Source: Ideonella_A sakaiensis_A
GTDB lineage: Bacteria; Pseudomonadota; Gammaproteobacteria; Burkholderiales; Burkholderiaceae_C
Length of the DNA: 64,000 nt
Direction of reading: 5' to 3'
Assembly (NCBI RefSeq): GCF_048320135.1
Contig: NZ_CP182947.1
Span: forward strand, 992,001 to 1,056,000
Positions 48,284 to 56,347 of this stretch are shown in pieces. A program made the position numbers and the translations under genes. The stretch's first letter is position 1; every line of letters starts with the position of its first letter. Below the pieces are notes generated by a model. It saw only the letters and a program-made list of their open reading frames with translations. It ran no database searches and was not told where the DNA came from.

Positions 48284-49309
48284 CTAGTGGCGCAGACCGT
48301 CGCCCGGCCCCGGCGTGGCCGGCAGCAGCAGCCTGACGCTTGCACCCCGGCCGTGCGCCGTCTCGGCGATGCGCACTGCGCCGCCGCAGTGGCGGGCAAA
48401 ACCGTAGACCTGGGACAACCCGAGACCGGGGCCGTCGCCGACCTTCTTGGTCGTCAGGAATGGCTCGCAGACGAAGTCACGCAATGACGGAGCGATGCCG
48501 GGCCCCTGGTCCTCGACGGCGATCTGCACATAGGCACCGCTCGGCAATTCCGCGTCATTCTCGATTCGCCGCCGCTCGCAGCGGACCACCACGGCGCCGC
48601 CATCGCGCATCGCCTCGCCGGCATTGACGATCAGGTTGGCCAGTGCCGCGCGCAGACGATCAGGCACCGCGAGCACCCAGCCGGCGTCGTGAAATCCGAC
48701 CATCTCGATGCGGATTTCGGGCCCGACCAGTTGCTGCCAATCGGCACGCGCAGCCAGCAGTCCGGCCAGCTGGGTCGGCCGCAACGAGGCACGCTGGACG
48801 CCGCAGAACTCGATCAGTTGGGCCGTCATCCGGCTGCCGTTGGCGGCGACCATCAGCGCCCGGTCGGCGTGCAACTGCACCTGGTCGACGTCGTCGGCAT
48901 GGCGGCGAATCAGTTCCAGCGAATGGCGAAGCGACTGCAGCAGCGTATTGAACTCCTGCGAGATGCCGCTGCACAGGCGGCCGACGGCACGCAGCCGCTG
49001 GGCCTGCGCGAGGCCATCGTCATCGGCCGCGAAGTGCCGGTCGACGTCAGTGCCGAAGCCGGGCGTTCGCTTGCCGCGGGCCCGGATCGGGTTCGCTGGC
49101 GGGCCCGGATCCTCGACCGGTTCGTCGGTGCCGGGCGACAACGGCGGCTCCTCGATCTCCGGCGGAACCGGTTCGGGGCCCGGCGGCGGCGGGTGCGGCG
49201 CCGGCGGCAGAGGCACATCGTCCGGTTGCGGCGTCGGGATTTCGACCGGCTGCCCGGCACAAGGCCGCGGCACCGGCGCAACGATTGCCAATCTCGATAC
49301 TGAGGTCAT
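48284..49309 (-). CDS. Kinase-like protein with His-to-Gln in the H-box and Pro-rich N-terminus
   Basis: A 341-residue soluble protein. Residues about 15-85 are a Pro/Glu/Asp-rich stretch (PVEIPTPQPDDVPLPPAPHP). A HisKA-like region follows, where SGISQEFNTLLQSLRHSLEL aligns with the usual GIAHDFNNLL, so the acceptor His is Gln. The ATPase domain is intact: NLIVNAGEAMRDG, VEDQGPGIAPS and VGDGPGLGLSQVYGFARHCGG. It probably binds ATP but cannot autophosphorylate at the standard site. The ATG at 49309 has AGGAG upstream. It precedes the sigma-54 activator gene and follows two small membrane ORFs. Confidence 0.82.
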   Translation of the reverse strand: MTSVSRLAIVAPVPRPCAGQPVEIPTPQPDDVPLPPAPHPPPPGPEPVPPEIEEPPLSPGTDEPVEDPGPPANPIRARGKRTPGFGTDVDRHFAADDDGLAQAQRLRAVGRLCSGISQEFNTLLQSLRHSLELIRRHADDVDQVQLHADRALMVAANGSRMTAQLIEFCGVQRASLRPTQLAGLLAARADWQQLVGPEIRIEMVGFHDAGWVLAVPDRLRAALANLIVNAGEAMRDGGAVVVRCERRRIENDAELPSGAYVQIAVEDQGPGIAPSLRDFVCEPFLTTKKVGDGPGLGLSQVYGFARHCGGAVRIAETAHGRGASVRLLLPATPGPGDGLRH

Positions 49310-49368
49310 CAAGAACTCCTTTGATGAGCTCTTGGCAAGCGAGGCTCCCGGCCGGCCTGCAACGGCAC

Positions 49369-49542
49369 TCAAGCCGACCGCAGCCGCGGCCGATCGAGCG
49401 GCAAGGCCGCCGTGGACGGCGTGGCGGCTGCCGGCACCGCCGCGCCGTTGTCGTTGCGGGTTGCATTGCTCGCGGTCAACGCAATCGCTGTCCAGGCTGC
49501 AAACAAGGCAAGCGTCAGCACCATCTCGATCAGCAGCTTCAT
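49369..49542 (-). CDS. 57-residue single-span membrane protein (candidate)
   Basis: MKLLIEMVLTLALFAAWTAIAL forms one membrane helix, followed by a short Ala/Pro/Arg-rich tail. There is no strong ribosome site, but the frame begins 9 bp after the preceding 39-residue ORF and ends 59 bp before the kinase-like gene. No family recognised. It could be an accessory membrane peptide of the signalling cluster, or non-coding. Confidence 0.4.
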   Translation of the reverse strand: MKLLIEMVLTLALFAAWTAIALTASNATRNDNGAAVPAAATPSTAALPLDRPRLRSA

Positions 49543-49551
49543 CGCAACGTC

Positions 49552-49671
49552 TCAGGCGAGCAGGCAGAGCAGCCCGGATAGGTCGAAGCCGGCAGCGGCC
49601 TGGTCATCGGCCCAGGCAACCGAACCGGCAAATCCGGCGGCGGCAATCAGAAACAGGAAAAGCGTTCGCAT
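49552..49671 (-). CDS. 39-residue secreted or membrane peptide (candidate)
   Basis: MRTLFLFLIAAAGFAGSVAWA is a typical signal peptide with an AWA cleavage site, leaving about 18 residues (DDQAAAGFDLSGLLCLLA). A single Cys lies near the C-terminus. The ATG at 49671 follows an intergenic region. It is immediately upstream of the 57-residue ORF on the same strand. No homologue recognised. Confidence 0.4.
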   Translation of the reverse strand: MRTLFLFLIAAAGFAGSVAWADDQAAAGFDLSGLLCLLA

Positions 49672-49804
49672 CGGTGTGTGTTGGATTGACGGGCCGCCAT
49701 TCGCTGCCCTGACAGAGTCTAGTTGGCGAACACCATACGACCGAGCAACGTGCTGCGATGCAGCATTGCAATTTTCTGAAGACCGGGCGGCGCGCCCGAC
49801 ACGC

Positions 49805-49833
49805 TTGGTCCAATCGGCCCCAGCATCTACAAT
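49805..49833 (+). promoter_or_regulatory. Candidate promoter of the sulP-usp operon
   Basis: TTGGTC (-35) and TACAAT (-10) are separated by exactly 17 bases, about 150 bp before the transporter start. The -10 matches five of six consensus bases and the -35 three. The 314-bp gap between 49672 and 49985 shows no other clear feature. Confidence 0.4.
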
Positions 49834-49985
49834 GTTGCAGTGCAGCATCGGCTTCCCGACCCACGCGTCGGGGGCGACGGCATTTACACGTTGCGCATCG
49901 AGAGACGGCAGACCCGCCTTCTTGCCGCCCACCCCTCACCAACCGGCGCGCCGCATCCGCATGCGGCGGCGCGGCACACCCTCCG

Positions 49986-51464
49986 ATGAATCTAGACAAC
50001 CTGCGCCAGCAATGGCTGGCAAATGTCCGTGGCGATCTGCTGGCCGGACTCGTCGTCGCCTTGGCATTGATTCCAGAGGCGATCGCATTTTCGATCATTG
50101 CCGGCGTCGATCCGAAGGTCGGCCTGTATGCCTCGTTCAGCATCGCTGTCGTCTCGGCCATCGTCGGCGGCCGGCCGGGCATGATCTCGGCCGCCACCGG
50201 CGCGATGGCGCTGGTGATGGTGACGCTGGTGAAGGACCACGGCCTGCAATACCTGTTTGCCGCAACGCTGCTGACCGGCGTGTTGCAGGTCGCAGCGGGT
50301 GCGCTGCGCCTGAACCTGCTGATGCGCTTCGTTTCGCGTTCGGTGATCACCGGCTTCGTCAATGCGCTGGCGATCCTGATCTTTCTCGCGCAATTGCCGG
50401 AGCTGACCAACGTCAGCTGGGTCGTCTACGCAATGACCGCGGCGGGCCTCGCGATCATCTACGGCCTGCCGAGGCTGACCCGGCAGGTGCCGTCGCCGCT
50501 GGTGACGATCGTCGTGCTGACGCTGGTGTCGGTCGCGCTCGATCTCGACATCCGCACCGTCGGCGACATGGGCGATCTGCCCGACAGCCTGCCGGTCTTC
50601 CTGTTTCCCGATGTGCCGTTCAACCTCGAGACGCTGCGCATCATCCTGCCGTATTCGGTGACGCTGGCGGTGGTCGGCCTGCTCGAATCGATGATGACGG
50701 CATCGATCGTCGATGAACTGACCGATACGCCAAGCGACAAGCGGCGCGAATGTTTCGGCCAGGGCGCGTCCAATCTGGCCACCGGCATGATCGGTGGCAT
50801 GGCCGGCTGCGCGATGATCGGCCAGTCGGTGATCAATGTGAAATCGGGCGGCCGCGGCCGGTTGTCGACCTTTGTTGCCGGCCTGTTCCTGCTGATCCTG
50901 GTCGTCTTTCTCGGACCGTGGGTCAGCATGATCCCGATGGCGGCGCTGGTCGCGGTGATGATCATGGTCAGCATCGGCACCTTCAGCTGGGACTCGATCC
51001 GCAAGCTGCGCGAATACCCGCCGAGTTCATCGATCGTGATGCTGGCCACCGTCGTCGTGACGGTCGCGACGCACGATCTCGCGCAAGGCGTATTTGTCGG
51101 CGTGCTGCTGTCGGGCATCTTCTTTGCGCACAAGGTCGGCCGCGTGCTGCGCATCGACAGCGCGAGCGTCGACCAGGGCCGGCAACGCGACTACCGGGTC
51201 GTCGGACAGGTATTCTTTGCCTCCGCCGAGGCCTTTGTCGCCGGCTTCGATTTCAAGGAGGTCGTCGAACGCGTGCGCATCGATCTGGGCAGCGCCCACT
51301 TCTGGGACGTCACCGCGATCAGCGCACTCGACAAGGTGGTGCTGAAATTCCGCCGCGAAGGCACGGCGGTCGAGGTGGTCGGCCTGAACAGTGCCAGCGC
51401 GACGATGGTCGATCGCTTTGCGTTGCACGACAAGCCCGATACTGTTGAAAATCTGATGCATTGA
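49986..51464 (+). CDS. SulP family anion transporter with STAS domain
   Basis: A 492-residue inner-membrane protein with ten to twelve spans. Characteristic blocks are DLLAGLVVALALIPEAIAFSIIAGVDPKVGLYASF, FGQGASNLATGMIGGMAGCAMIGQSVINVKSGGRGRLS and VSMIPMAALVAVMIMVS. A cytosolic STAS domain forms the last 90 residues (FFASAEAFVAGFDF and VTAISALDKVVLKFRR). SulP members carry sulfate, bicarbonate or other anions. Next to a universal stress gene and in a sulfur oxidiser, bicarbonate uptake or sulfate exchange are both possible. Confidence 0.93.
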   Translation: MNLDNLRQQWLANVRGDLLAGLVVALALIPEAIAFSIIAGVDPKVGLYASFSIAVVSAIVGGRPGMISAATGAMALVMVTLVKDHGLQYLFAATLLTGVLQVAAGALRLNLLMRFVSRSVITGFVNALAILIFLAQLPELTNVSWVVYAMTAAGLAIIYGLPRLTRQVPSPLVTIVVLTLVSVALDLDIRTVGDMGDLPDSLPVFLFPDVPFNLETLRIILPYSVTLAVVGLLESMMTASIVDELTDTPSDKRRECFGQGASNLATGMIGGMAGCAMIGQSVINVKSGGRGRLSTFVAGLFLLILVVFLGPWVSMIPMAALVAVMIMVSIGTFSWDSIRKLREYPPSSSIVMLATVVVTVATHDLAQGVFVGVLLSGIFFAHKVGRVLRIDSASVDQGRQRDYRVVGQVFFASAEAFVAGFDFKEVVERVRIDLGSAHFWDVTAISALDKVVLKFRREGTAVEVVGLNSASATMVDRFALHDKPDTVENLMH

Positions 51465-51477
51465 GAAAGGCAACACC

Positions 51478-52335
51478 ATGGACCAGGTCGTCGCCTGCAT
51501 CGACGGGCAGACAAATACCACCACCGTCGTCGATTGGGCGATCTGGTCGGCACGCCGGCTCGACACGCCACTGGCCTTCCTGCACGCGCTCGAGCGCCAT
51601 CCGGAACGGGTCGACCTGGGCGACTACAGCGGCGCGCTCGGCATGGGCGCACAGGAATCGCTGCTGCAGTCGCTCAGCGAACTCGACGAAAAGCAGGGTC
51701 GGCTGGCCCAGGAGAGCGGCCGGCAATTGCTCGCCGCGGCACGGCAACGTGCTGAATCGGCCGGGTTGTCGCGCATCGACGAGCGGCTCCGCCACGGCGA
51801 ACTGATCGATACCGTGCTCGAACTCGAGCCGGCGGCGCGGCTGTTCGTGCTGGGTGAACATTTCCGCTCCAGTGGCGCGGCGCGGCTGCACCTCGATCAC
51901 CACGTCGAGCGCGTGATCCGCTCGGTCGCGCGCCCGGCGCTGGTTGCCACCGGCAGCCGCTTTGTTGCGCCACAACGTTTTCTGATCGCCTTCGACGGCA
52001 GTCCGACTGCAAAAAAGGCGGTCACGATGGTTGCCGCCAGCCCCTTGCTGGCCGGGCTGCCGGTGTTGCTGGCCATGGCCGGCCATTCGACGCCGCAGGC
52101 CGTGCAGCAACTCGGCGAAGCAAAGCGGACGCTGCAGGACGCCGGTTTCGACGTCGCCACCGAATTGGTCAACGGCGATGTGGAAACGGTGATTCCGCGG
52201 CTTGTCGACAGCCATTCAGCCGACCTGCTGGTGATCGGCGCCTATGGCCATTCGCGGCTGCGCCAGCTGATCGTCGGCAGCACGACGACGACGCTGCTGC
52301 GCATCAGCGAGGTTCCGGTGCTGGTATTGCGCTGA
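51478..52335 (+). CDS. Tandem universal stress protein
   Basis: A 285-residue cytosolic protein with two UspA domains (about 1-140 and 150-285). The second domain has the nucleotide-binding signature GAYGHSRLRQLIVGSTT. The first lacks a clear match to it. UspA proteins help survival under starvation and stress and may bind ATP. It starts 13 bp after the SulP gene, so the two are co-transcribed; USP-SulP pairing recurs in bacteria and suggests regulation of the transporter. Confidence 0.93.
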   Translation: MDQVVACIDGQTNTTTVVDWAIWSARRLDTPLAFLHALERHPERVDLGDYSGALGMGAQESLLQSLSELDEKQGRLAQESGRQLLAAARQRAESAGLSRIDERLRHGELIDTVLELEPAARLFVLGEHFRSSGAARLHLDHHVERVIRSVARPALVATGSRFVAPQRFLIAFDGSPTAKKAVTMVAASPLLAGLPVLLAMAGHSTPQAVQQLGEAKRTLQDAGFDVATELVNGDVETVIPRLVDSHSADLLVIGAYGHSRLRQLIVGSTTTTLLRISEVPVLVLR

Positions 52336-52471
52336 GAAAAAAGGAAGGGCCGGCTGCCGCAGTGTGGCTGGGCAGACCCACGGCATGAAATGGCGGGACT
52401 TGAGTTGGCGCCTGGCGGCCCCAGATCTGTATCAGCGGGAACCTCCGTTGCAGATTCTGATCCGACACATC

Positions 52472-52804
52472 ATGCAAACCGTCAGAACCATCCAGTTGCC
52501 CGAACGCATGCGTGTTCTCGTCACGCTGGCCGGACTGCTCGAGCGCCTCGAAGTTGATGTCCGCTCAGGCGGTGCGCACCAGTACCAGTCGGTGGTGCGG
52601 CATCTGATCGACGAACTCGGCCGCTTCGACGGCGACGAAACGCTCGAGCTGGTACTTGGCAATTTTCCGGCCACCGCCGAGCTGTACGAAAACCTGCGTT
52701 ATGGCCATGCCGGCTTGTGCCGCGCGCCGCTGGAGCTGTCACTGAACAGTGAACTGCAGTCGCGTGAAGCAATTGCACGCGCGGCCGGCAAGTCAACCGA
52801 CTGA
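52472..52804 (+). CDS. Hypothetical 110-residue protein
   Basis: A mostly helical soluble protein (LPERMRVLVTLAGLLERLEV, YQSVVRHLIDELGRFDGDETL). Not recognised. Starts are uncertain: ATG at 52385 would add 29 residues, and no strong ribosome site supports either. It lies 136 bp after the stress protein gene. The codon use is normal for the window. Confidence 0.55.
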   Translation: MQTVRTIQLPERMRVLVTLAGLLERLEVDVRSGGAHQYQSVVRHLIDELGRFDGDETLELVLGNFPATAELYENLRYGHAGLCRAPLELSLNSELQSREAIARAAGKSTD

Positions 52805-53021
52805 CCGCGACGCGGCGCCGGGTGCAGAATCGGCAGACACCGCTGCTGTTTGCGAGAGTCTTCAGGCCACCCATCCGCCGCACAAACCCCACCATCCACA
52901 TCCCGATCCGGCCGACGAGCCCGAACCGGGCCTGCATCCGGTCGAACCCGACCAGGGTCCGCTGGCACCGCAGGATCCGGACGATGCCGACGAAGGACGC
53001 GGCAACAGCCCCGAACTCTGA
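52764..53021 (+). CDS. Small Pro/Asp/His-rich protein (candidate)
   Basis: An 85-residue frame overlapping the 110-residue gene by about 40 bases. Its C-terminal half is low-complexity (HPPHKPHHPHPDPADEPEPG, then VEPDQGPLAPQDPDDADE). This kind of acidic Pro-rich stretch with a VEPDQGP core occurs in small stress-related proteins of proteobacteria and resembles the Pro-rich N-terminus of the kinase-like protein at 48.3-49.3 kb. The GTG at 52764 or ATG at 52749 could be the start. Function unknown. Confidence 0.45.
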   Translation: MKQLHARPASQPTDRDAAPGAESADTAAVCESLQATHPPHKPHHPHPDPADEPEPGLHPVEPDQGPLAPQDPDDADEGRGNSPEL

Positions 53022-53283
53022 ACCGGCACCACACCAGCCATTGCGCCGGATCGTCGCTGCAGCCTGAGACCCGCTCGCTCGCACGCCCCACCGGCCAGCA
53101 CTGATCGTTCCGCAGGTCTCCAGATGCGCGTCCGGCGGTTCGGTAACCGCCCCCGGCATGGCCTGGCCATGCGCATGCTGCATGGCCCGCGCGCCGCCCG
53201 GGTGATGGCTCTCACGGGCGATGCCCGCAAGTCCCCGGAAAAGCACACTGACCGCCATTCTCTGAAGAACAGGCAGGTCAGCG

Positions 53284-54438
53284 ATGTCAGCAACGGTCGA
53301 TCGTCAATCCAGGTCCGGCATGGCCGCCGGCCGGGGTCGCCGACCGGCCGGTTGGCGCGCCGCTCGCCGCAGACATGCAGCGCGAGTCGTCACCGCAATG
53401 TTCGGCCTGTCCGCGGTCGTTGCCCTCGTCGGCGGCAGTATCGCGGCGCCAGCGATCGCGCCACTGCCGCAGTCGCTGTTTGACACCGGGCTGTATGCCG
53501 GCCGCTCGGCAGATGCCGTTCGCCGAACTGTCCTGCCCTTCACGCCGCAGTACGGCTTGTGGTCCGATGCGGCACGCAAGCGCCGCTGGATCTGGCTGCC
53601 GCCGGGCACCTCGATCGATGCATCGCGGCCGGACGCCTGGGAGTTTCCACGCGGCACCCGGCTGTGGAAGGAATTTTCGGTTGCCGGCCGTCCGGTAGAA
53701 ACCCGCTTCATCGAACGGCTGGCCAACGGCGACTGGCGTTATGCCGCCTACGTCTGGACAGCCGATGGCAGCGATGCGCTGCTTGCGAAGGCGCTGCGAC
53801 CGACGCTGCTCAGCGTCGACGGCGCGCCCGGAGGCAAATACCAGGTGCCGTCGCAGGCCGATTGCCGCGCCTGTCACGAAGGTGCGGCAGTGCCGGTGCT
53901 CGGTTTCTCGGCGCTGCAGTTGTCGGCGGACCGGGATCCGAACGCACTGCACGTGTCGGCGCCGGACCTCGCTGCCGTCGACCTGCGCGCGCTCGTAGCC
54001 CGCGGCTGGTTGCGCGGGCTGCCGCAGCGTCTGCTCGACGAACCACCCCGCATCGCCGCCAACACGCCGTCCGAACGTGCAGCACTGGGCTATCTGCATG
54101 CCAACTGCGGGCATTGCCACAACGATGCCGACTCGCGGGCGCCCGTCAAGCTGCTGCTGGCACAGACGACGGCCGATGCGCATGCCAGTCGCGAGCGTGT
54201 GCTGGGCTCGCTGCTTGGTGCCGACGCCCGGTTCCGCAAGGCCGGACAGGTCGGGTCGGCAGCGCTGGTCGCACCCGGCGACGCCGCAGCGAGTGTGCTG
54301 CTGCAGCGCATGCGCACGCGCAATCCGCTGCAGCAGATGCCGCCGATCGGCACCCGACTGGCCGACAGCGACGCGATCGATCTGATCGCGCGCTGGATCG
54401 AATCGCAACCGACTTCAACCAAGGAGAAGACACCATGA
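53284..54438 (+). CDS. Diheme c-type cytochrome, SO2930-like
   Basis: A 384-residue exported protein. After a basic N-terminus a hydrophobic signal/anchor lies at about residues 39-58. Two heme sites are C194RAC-H198 and C275GHC-H279. Met residues near the end (RMRTRNPLQQMPPIGTR) can be axial ligands. The layout matches the SO2930-type diheme cytochrome family of unknown partner. It overlaps the next cytochrome gene by 4 bases (ATGA), so both are made together. It may carry electrons for periplasmic oxidation. Confidence 0.83.
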   Translation: MSATVDRQSRSGMAAGRGRRPAGWRAARRRHAARVVTAMFGLSAVVALVGGSIAAPAIAPLPQSLFDTGLYAGRSADAVRRTVLPFTPQYGLWSDAARKRRWIWLPPGTSIDASRPDAWEFPRGTRLWKEFSVAGRPVETRFIERLANGDWRYAAYVWTADGSDALLAKALRPTLLSVDGAPGGKYQVPSQADCRACHEGAAVPVLGFSALQLSADRDPNALHVSAPDLAAVDLRALVARGWLRGLPQRLLDEPPRIAANTPSERAALGYLHANCGHCHNDADSRAPVKLLLAQTTADAHASRERVLGSLLGADARFRKAGQVGSAALVAPGDAAASVLLQRMRTRNPLQQMPPIGTRLADSDAIDLIARWIESQPTSTKEKTP

Positions 54439-55052
54439 GACGTTCTTTCGAAGCCGCCCTGCCGTTCACTTTTTTTGCGTCGGCCTGTGCCGCGCTGACG
54501 CTGAGCCTCGCCTTGCCGGACCCGGCGGTCGCCGCCGGACCGGCGAAGGCCGAAAAGTCGAAAGGTGGCAAGGTCGAGCGCGGCCGCTACCTCGTCAGCA
54601 CATCGGGCTGCCACGACTGCCATACGCCGTGGGTGGTCGGCCCCGACGGCCCGGGCCCGGACATGACGCGCGCGTTGTCCGGACATCCGCAGGACATGGT
54701 GCTGCCGCCGGCACCGAAACTGCCCGAAGGGCCGTGGCTGGTCGTCACCGCGGCGAGCAATACCGCGTTCTCCGGACCGTGGGGCGTCAGCTTTACCGCG
54801 AACCTGACCCCGGACGCCAAGACCGGCACCGGCGACTGGACCGAGCGCAACTTCGTCGATGCGATCCGCACCGGCAAACACCAGGGGCGCGGCCGCGACA
54901 TCCTGCCGCCGATGCCGTGGCAGGTCTATCGCAACTTCACCGATGACGACCTGAAGTCGATCTACGCCTACCTGCGCACGATCCCGGCGATCCGCAACCA
55001 GGTGCCGGAACCACTGGCGCCGGCGGCGACCACCGGCAGCGCGCAAAAGTAA
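54435..55052 (+). CDS. Monoheme periplasmic cytochrome c
   Basis: A 205-residue protein. The signal peptide runs to about residue 34 (LALPDPAVAA), and one heme motif C59HDC-H63 sits in GCHDCHTPWV. Downstream are WTERNFVDAIRTGKH and DILPPMPWQVYRNFTDDDLKSIYAYLRTIP, the Met-ligand region of class I cytochromes attached to dehydrogenases. AAGGAG precedes the ATG at 54435. It probably takes electrons from the diheme protein or a periplasmic dehydrogenase. Confidence 0.87.
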   Translation: MRRSFEAALPFTFFASACAALTLSLALPDPAVAAGPAKAEKSKGGKVERGRYLVSTSGCHDCHTPWVVGPDGPGPDMTRALSGHPQDMVLPPAPKLPEGPWLVVTAASNTAFSGPWGVSFTANLTPDAKTGTGDWTERNFVDAIRTGKHQGRGRDILPPMPWQVYRNFTDDDLKSIYAYLRTIPAIRNQVPEPLAPAATTGSAQK

Positions 55053-55128
55053 GCGAAGGTCACGACCCGGCGGAGCGTCGGTCACATCTGGCAAGATCGC
55101 GCGGCCATGCCGCGACGATCCTGACCCG

Positions 55129-55887
55129 ATGAACGACGCCGATCCGCCAACACCGCGCCAGCGCTACGGCAAGGCGCTGGCGCGTCTGTCGCTGACGATC
55201 GGGCTCGGCTGCGCGGCCGCCGCGCTGCTCGCCGGCCCGGCCTATCGCATCGAATGGTGGTCGCTCGCGACCAGCCTGCGCACGCTGGCTGGCGCGGTGA
55301 TGGTTGCCGGCGGCGGCACCGTGATCGGCCTGCTGGCGGTCGCACTGCTGCTGCCCGGCGGGCGCCGGCGCGGCACCGCCACGGCAATGCTTGCAGTGCT
55401 CGTCAATTTGCTCGTCGTCTTGCCACCGTTGCTGTTCTATCGCGCGACCGCGGACCTGCCGCCGATCCACGACATCAGCACCGATACCGCCGATCCGCCG
55501 CGATTCGTCGACATCGTCCCGCTGCGCAGCGGCGCACCGAATGGCCTCGACTACCCGGCCGAGAATGCCCGGCTGCAACGCGAGGCCTATCCGGAGATCA
55601 AGAGCTTCACGATGGCGACGCCGCCGCAGAAAAGCTTCGACCGCGCGGCACGGGCGGCCGGCGCGATGGGCTGGGAGATCGTGACGATTGCGCCCGACGA
55701 ATTGCGCATCGAGGCAACCGCGACGAGTTTCTATTTCGGCTTCAAGGACGACGTCGTGATCCGGGTCGCGCCTTCCGAGGCCGGCAGCCGGATCGATGTG
55801 CGATCGGTGTCGCGGGTCGGCCGCGCCGATTTCGGCACCAATGCAAAACGCATCCGCGACTATTTCAGCAAGTTGAAAGCGAGTTGA
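55129..55887 (+). CDS. DUF1499 domain membrane protein
   Basis: A 252-residue protein with three hydrophobic segments in the first 105 residues. The DUF1499 domain follows (PPIHDISTDTADPPRFVDI, FGFKDDVVIRVAPSEAGSRIDVRSVSRVGRADFGTNAKRI). The function of the family is unknown. It is convergent with the ArsR gene, 30 bp apart. Confidence 0.88.
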   Translation: MNDADPPTPRQRYGKALARLSLTIGLGCAAAALLAGPAYRIEWWSLATSLRTLAGAVMVAGGGTVIGLLAVALLLPGGRRRGTATAMLAVLVNLLVVLPPLLFYRATADLPPIHDISTDTADPPRFVDIVPLRSGAPNGLDYPAENARLQREAYPEIKSFTMATPPQKSFDRAARAAGAMGWEIVTIAPDELRIEATATSFYFGFKDDVVIRVAPSEAGSRIDVRSVSRVGRADFGTNAKRIRDYFSKLKAS

Positions 55888-55917
55888 GCGGCGCTGCCGC
55901 TCGTCCGGGCGAAAGCG

Positions 55918-56280
55918 TCAGCGGATGCCGGCCGGCACCAGGCGCTCGTTGGCTTTCAGCTCGGACTGCGGATCGAGTTCGATCGCCACCTGCGTGCAGA
56001 CGGCTCGGCACAGTGTTGCGACGCGCTCGCTCTGCAGCCGGTAATACATCTGCGTGCCTTCGCGGCGCTTTGCGAGCACACCGCTGCGGTACAGCGTCGA
56101 CAGGTGCTGCGACATGTTGGGCTGCGTCGTTTCGATCTGCGCGAGCAGTTCGGAGACGTTTTTTTCGCCCTGGCAGACGGCGCTGATGATCTTCAGGCGG
56201 ATCGGCGTCGACAGAATTGCAAACAATTCGGCGACCGAATCGAACACCGCGTCTTCTTCGCTTCTAGTCACCTGTGTCAT
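55918..56280 (-). CDS. ArsR-family regulator of the sox locus
   Basis: A 120-residue winged-helix repressor. The recognition region is TTQPNMSQHLSTLYRSGVLAKRREG. Cysteines are at C36, C91 and C95. In SqrR/BigR/SoxR-type sulfur sensors two cysteines in similar helices form a persulfide or tetrasulfide bridge that releases DNA. Here C36 with C91 or C95 could do so, so the protein is a plausible sulfide/persulfide sensor for sox. It is the last gene of the sox strand, with an AT-rich promoter region upstream. Confidence 0.85.
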   Translation of the reverse strand: MTQVTRSEEDAVFDSVAELFAILSTPIRLKIISAVCQGEKNVSELLAQIETTQPNMSQHLSTLYRSGVLAKRREGTQMYYRLQSERVATLCRAVCTQVAIELDPQSELKANERLVPAGIR

Positions 56281-56347
56281 GTACGCCCCTCGGGGATCCC
56301 TCTACGTGTAACCAATTTTATACGCAAGCAACAATATTTGCTGCCGT
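56281..56347 (-). promoter_or_regulatory. AT-rich region upstream of the ArsR gene
   Basis: The 67-bp gap is unusually AT-rich for this window. It holds a possible -10 (TATAAA on the minus strand) and a small inverted element with GCAA and TTGC arms (56328-56341). It may be the arsR promoter and its own operator; the -35 is not clear. Confidence 0.3.

Noticed and set aside
53161..53185. GG-N10-GC spacing resembling a sigma-54 promoter upstream of the diheme cytochrome
   Set aside because: The flanking bases match TGGCAC/TTGC poorly, and such spacing is frequent by chance at this GC content.
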